Of a stretch of DNA of 64,000 nucleotides, positions 10,262-20,676 are shown piece after piece; the first letter of the stretch is position 1, and every line of letters starts with the position of its first letter. The notes under the pieces were generated by a model. That model did no database searches. It was given only the letters and a program-made list of their open reading frames with translations, and was not told the DNA's origin. Source of the DNA: Adiantum capillus-veneris (lineage: Eukaryota > Streptophyta > Polypodiopsida > Polypodiales > Pteridaceae); the NCBI GenBank assembly GCA_014529385.2, contig CM043942.1, forward strand, positions 3,494,501 through 3,558,500, in the 5' to 3' direction. The position numbers and the translations under genes were made by a program.

Positions 10262-10482
10262 GGAAGTCGCGGAGCGGAGCGTGGGTCGACTCTCTCTCAC
10301 ACACACACACACAGTGAGCTTACACAGTACACAGTACGCAGAGAACTGTTAGAAGGGTTATCCCCCAAATCCTTAGTATTCACAAAGAATATGTTAGTAT
10401 ATACAAAGAGTTAGAGGTAAGTGAGTTAGGCGGGCGGCCGGCCATATCCGCATAAGAGGCCACTTGGGCTTTAATCCCAACA
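10262..10482 (-). repeat. Copia-B 5' LTR (221 bp)
   Basis: Identical to 8751-8971 except that the terminal T/A is altered at 10262, where it meets the inverted fragment. Confidence 0.95.
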
Positions 10483-11699
10483 TTACCCTAGGTGCCTCGT
10501 CAAGTTGCAAGGGTGGTAAGGTACTCTCCCAGGATCGAACTTGAAGTGGTTCATCAGGTGATTCTTGAACACTGGGAGGTGTGGATTCTTTTGTAGCTTC
10601 ATGGAGGTCCACTACTATAGATGGAGGCTGTGTAGAAGCTTTTACCTCTATGGATGTATTACATGAGGAGCTAGAAGCTTCATGGAACTCCCCCCTTCCT
10701 GAGCTAGGTGGAATAAATTGGTTTTGCCTTGGAGCCCAAACTAGCTCTGGACTAGGTGTGTAGCATTCTGTGATCTTTCCCTTCCCACGGTCTGCCATTG
10801 GCTTTAGCGTTACACTGTTTGACTCATATGGGTTTGTTGTCGATAGGGAAGGACACATTTTACGTTTAGGTACCCAAATTTGCTCATTTCCATCATAGTA
10901 GCTTTGGGCTTCTAATAGTTGTTTTGGAATCCATCGTGATTTGGTCTTGACTCTCCTAGGGCGCGCTTTTAGTTTTCTCGGGAAATTTTTTCTTGGAATG
11001 GGTGGAAGGGTTGAGGTAGTTGGAAGTAAGGCCTTGGGGACCCATTGATATGTACTCTTAGGTCGTGCAAGTTGAGTACTTGCAATATTACTGCTTGCTG
11101 CAACTACAAGTGTTGAAGTGCTAGGTTCATGGGTAGCCGGCAAAGACGAGTTAACCACCTTGGCTTGTGAATGTTGTCTATCCTTCAACTTTGCTAGAGT
11201 TTGCAACGTAGGTGACTTTGCTTGAATGATAGGGGTAAGAGTCGGTGGTGGCGTCGTGACACTACCAATATCCCAATCAATAGTGCATTTGGTTGCCAAC
11301 ATCCACGTGCGTCCCAGGTTTACGTTGCCTTCCATAGCTCCTGCGGGCATGACTAGAAACCTCTGCACTATGATTCCATTGTCATAGACAATAGGGGTCT
11401 GGAGGACTCCAAGAATAGCAGTTTTCTTTTTATTAATGCCCTTGACTTGCATCGTACTCGGGGATAGGGTCGGTTTCCCTAATTGACACCAAACTCCATA
11501 GGATAACAAATTGTGTTTAGCTCCCGTATCCCGTATCTAATAAGGCATTGTATAGTACTTTCCCATAGGGGCTATTTAGCTCAATTGGGTATCGTAGGGG
11601 TGGCTCAGATTCTAATGAGTCATCATCTGTGTCCTCAAAAAATGCTTGCGTGATTCCCAGATTAGCCTCTCGTTGGCGTCTAAGACGTTGTTGTCGTTC
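10483..11699 (-). pseudogene. Gypsy-M retropepsin-like domain and Pro/Ser-rich tail
   Basis: The minus strand encodes an acidic lead (FFEDTDDDSLESE), then PIELNSPYGKVLYNALLDTG and AKHNLLSYGVW, an Asp-Thr-Gly-Ala retropepsin-like active site. A second half follows with VMPAGAM and NLGRTWM. After it comes a long Ser/Pro/Lys-rich tail with repeated WVPK and WIPKQL motifs, then Copia-B. Across that insertion the frame continues to a stop at 8660-8662, just before the PPT. The active site is disrupted by a 7-bp tandem duplication (CCGTATC twice, 11524-11537), which shifts the frame. So the domain order is integrase then protease, the reverse of the usual Gypsy order. Function is not known. Confidence 0.7.
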
Positions 11700-11957
11700 T
11701 CAAGCCTCAACTCTTGCTTGGATTTTTTTAAGCTCTGCTTGTTCCTTGGCAGCCTTCTTGTGATGGATGGCTTGCAACTCTTCCTGGCTTAGAGGATCAT
11801 AATATCTTTTGAATTTACTCCCATTAAGGAATCCAATGGTTTCAACTCCATCTAGAGTCTCCACACGAATGGTACCTTGCGGGATAATTTCACACACTCG
11901 ATATGGTCCCTTACCAGCGTATTTCAATTTCTTCTTTTCATTACGTACCCCGTACAT
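11700..11957 (-). pseudogene. Gypsy-M post-integrase region
   Basis: About 85 codons follow the integrase: KYAGKGPYRVCEI, a pattern seen after Gypsy integrase cores, then a Lys/Gln/Glu-rich helix (AAKEQAELKKIQARVEA). It ends at a TGA (11700-11702) that looks like a CGA-to-TGA change, because the same frame continues with an Arg/Gln-rich stretch into the retropepsin-like domain. This is part of one long polyprotein frame, not a separate gene. Confidence 0.65.
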
Positions 11958-12008
11958 AAGAACTTTATCACCAACCTTGATGTCTTTATCCTTTAAATGG
12001 CTATCAAA

Positions 12009-13094
12009 TCACTTCTTTCTCCTATCCTTCTCCACTAGAGCATTTCGCACAGCTAATTGCCTCTCTTCATCTAGCCTTTCCAGGATATATAATCGCTCCA
12101 CTAAGGGGTTACCATCCCAACCTTCTTGAGAAGCTACTCGAAGACTAGGAATGACAAACTCCCATTGCATAACTGCTTCTTGGCCATACACCATCTTAAA
12201 TGGTGTGCAATTAATAGCAACTTTATACGCAGTATGATAAGCCCATAAAGTTGATGTAAGCTTTAGGTCCCAATCAGTGCGATGAGCCTCGACTGTCTTT
12301 GTCAAAATGGAGATGAGAGTTTTGTTGGTACTCTCAGCTTGGCCATTTGCTTGGGGATAATAGGGTGTAGACTTGTGGTGAGATATCATGAAGTTTGATG
12401 TGAGTTCTTTTATTACTTCATTTATAAAATGAGTTCCATTTTCACTCACAAGTTCAAAGGGGCATCCAAAACGTGTGATAATGTTCTCAAAGAGGAACTT
12501 AGCTGTTGTTTTTGCATCCGCCTTTCGTGTTGCTTTTGCTTCAGCCCATTTGGTTACATAGTCGGTAGCCACAATGATATATCGTGATTGCGTGTTACGT
12601 GCAGCTGGACTAATCGGTCCTACAAAGTCTAAGCCCCACTTTTCAAATGGTTGGGTTACCTTGATGGGATGTAGAGGCATCCTATCACTTCTTTGTGGCT
12701 TCTTGAAGCGTTGGCATTCATCACATCCCTTTGCAAAAAGTGATGCCTCCTTAAACAGAGTGGGCCACCAATAGCCTGACTGTAAGATCTTTCGGGCAGT
12801 CAAGTTTCCTGAAAAGTGACCACCAGCTACGCCCATGTGTGCCTCTTGTGGAATATATAAATACTCATCCTCGCGGGCACAGTGTCTAAGAACATCATCT
12901 TTTCCTCTCTTATAGAGAGTTCCAGCCAGTAAGCAATAGGGTTCGCATTCCTTGATTAATTTTTGAGCTATATCTTTTCGCAGTTCTTTGGGTGGAAAAC
13001 CATTAACTAAGAAGTTAACAATCTTTTCACGCCATTCAGGCATTGTCTCAACAATGAACAAAGGAGTATCAGGCAAATGATGTGCTATTTTCAC
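12009..13094 (-). pseudogene. Gypsy-M integrase
   Basis: About 361 codons. An RNase H-to-integrase linker with LYKRGKDDVLRHC comes first. The HHCC zinc-binding region follows (HMGVAGGHFSG, YWWPTLFKEA, CDECQR). The catalytic core has GLDFVGP with the first Asp and GQAES with the Glu. The second catalytic residue is Glu in SENGTHF (codon at 12441-12443), where Gypsy integrases have SDNGT, so the enzyme is predicted inactive unless a conservative Glu is tolerated. The frame is open throughout. Its left neighbour in the same strand is the post-integrase region, separated by a short frame break. The N-terminal side is truncated at about 13100 by Copia-E. Confidence 0.85.
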
Positions 13095-13100
13095 ATCAGA

Positions 13101-15019
13101 TTTGAGTCATGATGCATTGTTAGCTCATGACGAGTGTTATGTGCAGAATTGGATTGTGGACTCATATGCTAGCTTTCATGTGACTCCTCACAAGGAGTGG
13201 TTTCCTACATACACTTCCACGCATGACATAGTGAAGCTAGACAACTCTTATGAGCTTGATATATGCGGTGTGGGCAGCATCAAGTTTTCTATGCGTAATG
13301 GCATTGAGTTTATGTTGCATAATGTCAGACATGTACCCAAATTGACAAAGAGTTTGATGTCAGTTGGACAGCTGGATGATTTGGGTTACACTACCATATT
13401 TGCTCATGGTTCTTGGACTATCAAGAAGGGAAATCTAGTCATGCTTAAAAGCCAGAAGTCTGGCTCATTGTACTCACTTTTGTGTCTCTTCTGTGAAAGA
13501 GAATTCTATTTGTGTAGCCAAGCTGCCATCTACAGAGTTGTGGCATAGCCTTCTAGGACATATGAGTCAAAAGGGAATGAAAGTCTTGCATCATTTTGGT
13601 TATATCCTTGTCTTAGATTACTCTAACTTCTCTTTATGTGAGCATTCTATCTATGGCAAACAGACTAGGTTAACATCAACACCTTTTGATAAGGAGTTGG
13701 GGAGTCCTCTAGATCTCATTCATAGCGAATTGTGCAAATGCGAACCTATGCTAGTCAAGTTCCTAGGGGGAGCATTATACTTCCTGAAATTCATAGATAA
13801 CTCTAATAGAATGGTGTGGGTTTATCTCTTGAAGAAGAAGAGGGATGTCTTTAGTGTCTTTCACTAGTTCTTAGCATTGGTAGAGAACCAATTGGGTAGA
13901 AAGCTTAAAGTTTTGCGTAGTGACAATGGAGCCGAGTACATCTCCTTCAAGTTCAAGGACTTTTGCAGTAAAAGAGGCATTATATGATAGTTTACCACAC
14001 CTTACACATCCGCCAAAAACGGTTGTGGCTTAGAGGATGAATAGAACCGTTCAGGAATGGGTCACTTATATGTTGTCTACGGCCAACTTACCTCAAGAAC
14101 TTTGGGGAGAAGCTGTTATGATGGCTGCTTACTTGATCAATCGGTCACCTAGTACACCACTAAAGAACAAGGTTGATGTGGACAGGCAAAGAGCCCAATT
14201 ATGACAGGTTACATGTATTTGGGTGTGAGGCATTCTCACATGTGCCAAAAGCGCTTAGAAAAAAGCTGGACCCCAAATCACACGTGCATCTTCATTGGAT
14301 ATGGTGTAGGCAGAGAGATGGGATATTGTCTTTGGCACCCAAAATCTAAGAAGGTCATACGCAACTCACAAGTGATATTCAACAATTCTAAGATGCATAG
14401 AAAGCTAGTGAAAGACATTGAGTATCGCAAAGTGAAATTTGAGGATGTTTCCTCACCACCAATTACACAGAATGTTGGACGTGCTAGTGATGCACCTTCA
14501 ACTAGTGCATACACAAATGTTGCTCCAAAGAGAGAAAAATCGAGCAATCAGGCACTTTGGAGATCTACTCGTACATTTCATGCACCTAAGCATTTTGAGC
14601 CAAGATTGGACTATTTACGAGTCACTGATTGCTATGAATCCACTTGCTATAAAGAGGCGATTCAAATGGATGATAGTATGAAGTGGGAGGAGGCTATGCA
14701 ATCTGAGTATAACTTGATTTTAACCAACGAAACTTGGGAATTGATAGAGTTATCTGTAGGTAAACAGGCATTGCCATGCAAATGGGTGTACAAGAGAAGT
14801 ATACCACAGATGATCCCGATCCTAAGTATAAGGCAAGATTGGTTGCAAAAGGGTTCAAGCAAATGAAAGGCATGGATTTCAATAAAATATTTTCTCCAGT
14901 GGTCAAGATGACTACGTTGCGTCTTGTGCTTGGTCTAGTAGCCATCAAGGACTTCGAATTGGTCCAAATGGATGTAAAGACATCATTTCTTCATGGGGAT
15001 CTTGAAGAGATGTCTGCAT
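13101..15019 (+). pseudogene. Copia-E protease to RT N-terminus, degenerate
   Basis: Recognisable Copia segments occur in order, scattered over three frames. The protease reads DSYAS instead of DSGAS. Then come LWHSLLGHMSQKGM (GAG-pre-integrase), FIDNSNRMVWVY, SDNGAEYI (second integrase Asp), NRTVQ (Glu region, frame broken), AMQSEY and ARLVAKGFKQ. Several stops and frameshifts are visible, for example TAG at 13865-13867. The 5' LTR and gag are absent; the left end abuts Gypsy-M. The right end stops in the RT motif FLHGDLEE, where the 5.6-kb element inserted at GAAAT (15020-15024). The gene resumes at 20677. Confidence 0.85.
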
Positions 15020-15024
15020 GAAAT

Positions 15025-15188
15025 TATGAGAACCCTAGGAGCTAGAGACTTGGATCCTCCACCCAACCACCCATACTTATAGGCTCTTAGCCCTAGGATC
15101 CCCTGTCCACACTGCTAGCTGGCCCGTGGCCGGGGTCGGTGACCCCCCTTTAGGGTAGGGCCCTGCCCGTAGGACTCGTGTCCTAACA
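15025..15188 (-). repeat. 164-bp 3' LTR of the non-autonomous element
   Basis: On the minus strand it starts TGTTAGGACACG and ends GGTTCTCATA. It matches 20508-20671 end to end. Confidence 0.92.
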
Positions 15189-15203
15189 TTACTCCCCCCT
15201 TTG
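15189..15203 (-). other. Polypurine tract of the non-autonomous element
   Basis: The minus strand reads CAAAGGGGGGAGTAA immediately before the LTR start TGTTAGG. Confidence 0.88.
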
Positions 15204-18200
15204 GAAGAGTTTTCGTCCTCGAAAACACAAGTGGTGGTATCTTCATAAGAACACTAATGTTTTCCACCGTGGCATCCCTCATGGATCCAACGGTTCGTTG
15301 AATCGGAACCCTGTGCATTGGGAGGTTCAATGAAATCAAGAGTAACATCTTGATTTTCTACATTGTTGTCCTTGTGCAACTGTCTTGGTTAACCGTCTCA
15401 TAATCAAAAGAGCGTGAAGGCTCCGTTTAGAACTCACTTGAGAATGCTAAACGAGTTATCACAACTAAGAGATGTTTAAATGCATACCCAGGTTTTAGAC
15501 TTTCTGAAGGTACTGGAATGTGCAATATAACCTCGGCTCATCTTTCCATGAAAGTACTATGCTGACATATTCATCAGCAGCAACCAAGTCCTTGACTTGC
15601 GGTGGTTTCTTGCCAATAGTCAATCTCATCCAAACTGATGATTAAGGTTGATAACTTAAGAATAACAGGCAGAGACTAAAACTAACCGTAACATGCCTTT
15701 CATCATATGAAGCAAACTCCAAACCAGAAAGGTAACCGATCCAGTTGTTTCGCTTCTTGCTAACGTATGCACTTTGCATATCCTTTAGTACTAAATAGAA
15801 CGCTTGTAAACTGCCCATCCTACTCGGGATGAATAGCAGTAGTAAGAGTGAGGTGCTTTTCCCCCAACCACTTACAGAAAGTCGCTCACAATTGACGACA
15901 AACTATGACTCAATCATTGAGTATCCAGCCATATATTCGATATGGAATGGAGACAAACAACTAGGTTGAAAGCAGATTGGAGTTTCAAGCATCCAATCAC
16001 AAACACCCATACTTAGCCATCACCTTGTATGGCACCCATACTAAATCTGCAAGAGAAATTGCACCGACAGTGCAAAAAACTGCAAAAACAATAATGTCCA
16101 TGAATTTGCAGGCCGCTCTGAATAAATTTGTGTTAAACACTAGGGCCCATAACACCTAGTGTGCATGCATTTAACACAAACATATCCGAACCGCAATTCC
16201 ATGACGAGACTTTCCACTGTACTTACGTGAAAATCTTGCAACAAAAGTTGGACCATAATAGAATGTGACAACCCGGTCACATCTAGGAACCAACCATGAG
16301 ACCTTCTCATGAACGTAGCATACTTTGCTATATGTAGAAAAAACCCTCCGTTAAGGTGGTTTCACAGCACTTGTAATCACAACAAATCTGTACTTAGTAC
16401 CCGACAATTTTTGGCCACTGAAATTGTACCTGATACTGTGTGCTGCGAATGGTCTAATGAACGGATGCGACCAGCACCTAGGGACTTCGTCGCGACGCAT
16501 CATTAAGAATTGGGCACCAGTGTCAGTCCCAGAGACTCATATTCTCCACATGTGGAATATGTCTCAAGTAAGGATGTCAGGAAAAGTGACATCCATCAAG
16601 TACGAGCTGTACTTGTGTGTGGAGGTAACTGATAACACTCTGCGACAAGAGTGAGAGGGACCCTCATTATCATGCTCCACATTGGCTAAACCGAGCTCCT
16701 TGAGTTCCTAGACCATGTTGTATCCCATGTGACAACATGTGCCAAATTGAACCCTACAAGTAGGTTCGTGATAGCATAAGGCAGAAAAATAGATTGGACA
16801 CTTGGCCCAAAATACTTTGTGCCGACATGCCCTTGGCATGGCTCTGTAACATTCAAGCGTACTTATACGTCTTGAGAAACCAAGTAAAGCATACTGAAAA
16901 AGGAATAACACCAAATCAATAGATGCGTACCTAGAGATTTGAACGTAATGTTCACTTACCCGTATTCAAACGGAGAGGAGCACGTCTCCTACCTGAAAAA
17001 ACAAACAGTATTGCACTGGGAACCATTGTGTAGCCTTCGCAATTCAACCCCTTTGGTTAAAATCTACATAGTCAAACCCCTTGGTAAGACCCTTTGTAGA
17101 AACTGCTCAACTAGCAGATAACGGTAACCAACATAGTTAACCATGTACATAATGATTGGAATCAACTTGAAAAGTTGAGTTTGTCTGCTACCGCATGGTA
17201 GATTGCAGAATTCTCTCCTTGCAAGTCTAACTGGGAGAGATCAAACTGTGATCTTCAATGCCTATAGGTGATTTAGCAGTCACCCGCCGGGTCATACTCC
17301 AAAACAGTGTGTCCATAGACACTCCATAGTGCTATAGAGAGAGCAGGAAATCCACCCAAGTGAACTGCCTAGCTCTTGTGGACGGCCATGCTGTCTCAAC
17401 TTTTTGCTGCCTCGAGACGCCATGGTATAGATCAGCTGATGTGAGTTTAAGAGTATCAGAAACTCAACTCAATTGTCGCACTAAAAAACACGTAGTGCTT
17501 ACAGAACACCCAAAAGATCTGTAACGGCAAGACTCTTGCTTGGCCATTAACATCGATGGGGACTCCACTGGGTAAATCTGTTCAAGATGGAGAACAATCA
17601 CCCAAGAAATGCCAACATTTGGGTCTTACCCTAGGTCTGACAATGGATCTTAGCCTATGTGGCTTATAGCCCTTATGCCAATAATAAATTAGTGTTCAAT
17701 CGACAAATCGATGAAGACTAATTTGGGTGGCGTCTTGGCCACTTTCTAGCTGAGAGTTAGAGCACCTTGGCTCAGGCTGACTCACGAGCAAAACGTGTAT
17801 CAAAAGATTCTTAGAAAGTTTTCATTATTCTTCGAGAGAAATAAGAAAGATAGAGAAGGAGAGCATGCTGGGCTGAGGAACTTTTCTTAAGTTTCTGGAG
17901 TGTGTGCCCAAGATGTATGCTCTTACGCATCTTATGCCTGACTTGCAGCCTATCGTATAAGCATTCCACAATTGTCCGGTATGACTTGTTCATTGAGAGA
18001 GATAACACAAAAACACAACCACATCTTGATCTACCTACCTTGCAGGGTCGTGATTGCATGAAAATGACTTAGCATGGGCACTTTGCCTGTGAAATAAGTC
18101 CTAGATTTAGGTTCCATTTACTGCTGTTGGGTGTTGATAGCAACCAACCATCAGGTTCAACAATCCATCACGTAGTCTGTCCTTGACAGAGTTGCGAGTG

Positions 18201-20340
18201 CTAGAGCGGAAGCATAAAGCATGAAATGGTGGAATCCATGCCACCTGCTTAGCATGCCTTGCATGCAAAAGCGTAAGCCCTTGGCTACTATGACGGTTTC
18301 AAACGTGAGAGCCACAACCATAAGTGCCTTGCACAGTTTAAACTGGTAGGGATTGTGTGAGTGAATATTCCCTACTTTGCTAGCTCCCCAAACTTGTGTG
18401 CCAATTCCGTTGACTCCAAGTCATTGGGCAGTACCTTGGCACAAGGGAGAAGCCTTGCTTCATGTAAAATTGCCAAAGCACTTTGCTTTGCACAATGATA
18501 GTAATTGCCAAGCAAAGTTTAAACATGGAAAAAACAAGAAAAACTTAAACTTGGCTAACCTGGTTGTTACTGTAACTAGTTGTCCCGAGATTCTGTGGAA
18601 GAAAACTCGCTCAAATGTAGCACATAACCATCTCTGTTGTGCAAAAAAGAGTGGGCCTATGTATCATATACACGCCTTGAAATATCCTGTCTCCTTGAGA
18701 TACTGAGAAACTGGCCTGGCCCTTGGCCCGGCCTTTGAAGCAAAAGGTAACCTGTGACGAGCGTGCTCTATCAAGGTACTCAGGAGAAGCCATGCTTCAT
18801 ATATCTATGTCTGGCCTCATTGGCAACAAATGATATTAGCAACACATGGCATAGCAAAGAGAGTCGACCTTGTCAATCATGCACAAAAAATTGACCGTGT
18901 TGAATTATAAACGTAATGGAAAAGCAGTAAAACACGTGCAAGTGATGCATCTCGTACCTACTTGACATTATGAATGATAGCCGTGATCATTCATTCCATT
19001 GCATACGAGAGTTACGAAGCACATGCTGTCAAGGGCCTTGCCCACTTCGCAACCCATTTGAAATATTGTGAGCAACTTCAATGCTCCAGTGGTGTTACAC
19101 AAACCGTGCGTCGGCCCTGCCGAGTTTTTTGCACCTTGAAAAAGAGCGTTGTCGGAGAATCATTCAAGCCTTGCTTGATAAATTCTACCTATCACTTGGC
19201 GGCAACCCTTGCACCATTCGGAATTCACCAAACCAAACTAAGTGCAGATGATTGTATAAAGAATGCAAAAAGTAATGCCGAAACATAAACAAAAATACAT
19301 GGAATCATGGCGAAAATCCGTGAAGGCATCATAGCCGCTGAAGGATCCTGCTCTTAGTCGGCCAAGCCAAACATTTTGACTGCCGTCATGAAGCCTTGAT
19401 CGCATTGCTTTTGCTTGCGAAGTGGTTCGCCGCAATCGTAACTGATTAGGTGATGAAAGCTCCCTTGGAAAGCTCGATCCCATGAACAGCCGTACCTACA
19501 TAGCCATGTGCCGACATGGTCGTACCATGTTGGCTCCGTCGCTTACTAACAATCGGCGGTAAATTGAGAAGCTTGCTTCAGCGGAAAAAACACCAGAATT
19601 TTCTGTCCCTACAGAATTATGGCATGGCCTTGGTTGCATGCCAAGCATGCCATTCCCTATGTGCATGCATGGTTGCAGGCCTGGACATGAAATCCACAAG
19701 AGCCGCGGGTCCCTTTGTGGAGAACCATGCATGACCTTGCATGGTATGCTTGCCAGCAGATGTAAATATGCCGCTATCGTAATCACGTCGCAATCTCTGA
19801 AACATGCGGCATCATGGCGATTGTGTGTAATCTTACACATCGCAAGCAACCTCCTCCCTGCGTGGGAGGGGGCGCTTAGGAAGACCCTAGGCCACCCCTT
19901 GGGCGGACAAAAAGAAAGGGCCACATTTTGGTGTAAAAAATAAAAAGACAATTTGCATGTGAAACCTGTGGCACCATGGCGGCTGCCGACTGCGCAGGAG
20001 AAGATGAAGACCCCGCTTGTGCATGGGCCAGAATTGGGCAGTGCTGCAGAAGCGAAAAACACTGCGGATGCCCGCGCGCATCCATCAAGCTAAACCCCAT
20101 GCGTTTCTGAGGTGGTCGAAAAACTGCCCTTCCTGACCCGAGCTGGCATACACACGCCTGTGATTGCCCCTTCCTCGATTGAGCAACCCCGACTTTGCAT
20201 GGCCTTTGCATGATGCTTGTCTGCTCGTCCCTCCTTCCTCCAAGCCAGAGATAGAGAAAGAGAGGCCACGCTTAAACATGCAGCCATAGTTGGCTTTCGA
20301 TGCAGCCATAACCGGCTTTCCTCTTGCTTGCAAACTTGCC

Positions 20341-20344
<4 letters not shown>
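15204..20344 (-). other. Non-coding interior of the 5.65-kb element
   Basis: About 5.1 kb without a long frame on either strand. The longest minus-strand ORF (20062-19496, about 188 codons) is Cys/His-rich low-quality sequence with no recognised motif. GCATGC and CATGGC words recur between 18.2 and 20.3 kb. I see no RT, integrase or RNase H motif, so either the interior never coded or it is too decayed to read. Confidence 0.6.

Positions 20345-20434
<90 letters not shown>
20345..20434. repeat. (GA)45 microsatellite in the element leader
   Basis: An uninterrupted 90-bp GA tract, so (CT)n in the element's 5' leader, about 60 bp after the PBS. Confidence 0.97.
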
Positions 20435-20438
<4 letters not shown>

Positions 20439-20494
20439 GAGAGAGAAGAGTCGCCGTGCATCCCTCCTCCATAGCTCCCCTGCTTCTCCCCTAA

Positions 20495-20506
20495 GCTCTG
20501 ATACCA
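20495..20506 (-). other. PBS of the 5.65-kb element
   Basis: The minus strand reads TGGTATCAGAGC, matching initiator tRNA-Met, one base downstream of the 5' LTR. Confidence 0.94.
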
Positions 20507-20507
20507 C

Positions 20508-20671
20508 TATGAGAACCCTAGGAGCTAGAGACTTGGATCCTCCACCCAACCGCCCATACTTATAGGCTCTTAGCCCTAGGATCCCCTGTCCACACTGCTA
20601 GCTGGCCCGTGGCCGGGGTCCGTGACCCCCCTTTAGGGTAGGGCCCTACCCGTAGGACCCGTGTCCTGACA
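20508..20671 (-). repeat. 164-bp 5' LTR of the non-autonomous element
   Basis: Matches 15025-15188; followed on the minus strand by the PBS and preceded by the GAAAT duplication. Confidence 0.93.
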
Positions 20672-20676
20672 GAAAT

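Larger units (their letters stand above)
8751..10482 (-). mobile_element. Copia-B, 1.73-kb chimeric Copia with inversion, no PBS
   Basis: Two 221-bp LTRs (8751-8971 and 10262-10482) are identical except for the terminal base, and the insertion is flanked by perfect TTACC duplications (8746-8750, 10483-10487). Read on the minus strand, the 5' LTR is followed at once by an inverted piece of the RT N-terminus (10158-10261). Next come the normal RT-RNase H half, the PPT and the 3' LTR. There is no PBS, gag, protease or integrase. The piece at 10158-10261 matches plus-strand Copia-A 4912-5014. Its junction with the normal part shares AAAG microhomology. Such a unit could only have moved with proteins supplied in trans, or been formed during the reverse transcription that produced it. 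Confidence 0.92.
8660..13100 (-). mobile_element. Gypsy-M, 5'-truncated Ty3/Gypsy element, split by Copia-B
   Basis: The minus strand reads, from right to left: end of RNase H linker and integrase (13094-12009), a charged post-integrase region, a retropepsin-like domain, a Pro/Ser-rich tail, a stop at 8660-8662, then the PPT and LTR start. Copia-B (8751-10482) interrupts the tail and is flanked by TTACC on both sides. Removing it rejoins the reading frame. The right end is cut near 13100, where plus-strand Copia-E sequence begins, so gag, first protease and RT are missing. The integrase resembles Tat/Athila-type plant Gypsy elements. Confidence 0.8.
15025..20671 (-). mobile_element. 5.65-kb LTR element with 164-bp LTRs and no coding capacity
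   Basis: Two 164-bp LTRs (15025-15188, 20508-20671; about five differences) are flanked by perfect GAAAT duplications (15020-15024, 20672-20676), and the host Copia-E frame resumes after the right copy. A minus-strand PBS and PPT prove orientation and LTR identity. The 5.3-kb interior has only short ORFs and no domain I recognise. Just before the PPT the minus strand reads TTCGAGGACGAAAACTC, reminiscent of the 3' untranslated end of chromovirus-type Gypsy elements. So this is probably a non-autonomous Gypsy derivative, comparable in principle to LARDs but with TRIM-sized LTRs. LTRs start TG and end TA. Confidence 0.88.

Noticed and set aside
16400-16560. Minus-strand SGTDTGAQF-like protease motif in the 5.65-kb element
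   Set aside because: Only a few residues match and the surrounding frame is closed.
19496-20062. 188-codon ORF inside the 5.65-kb element
   Set aside because: Cys/His-rich but without recognised motif, and open frames of this size are expected by chance in GC-richer DNA.
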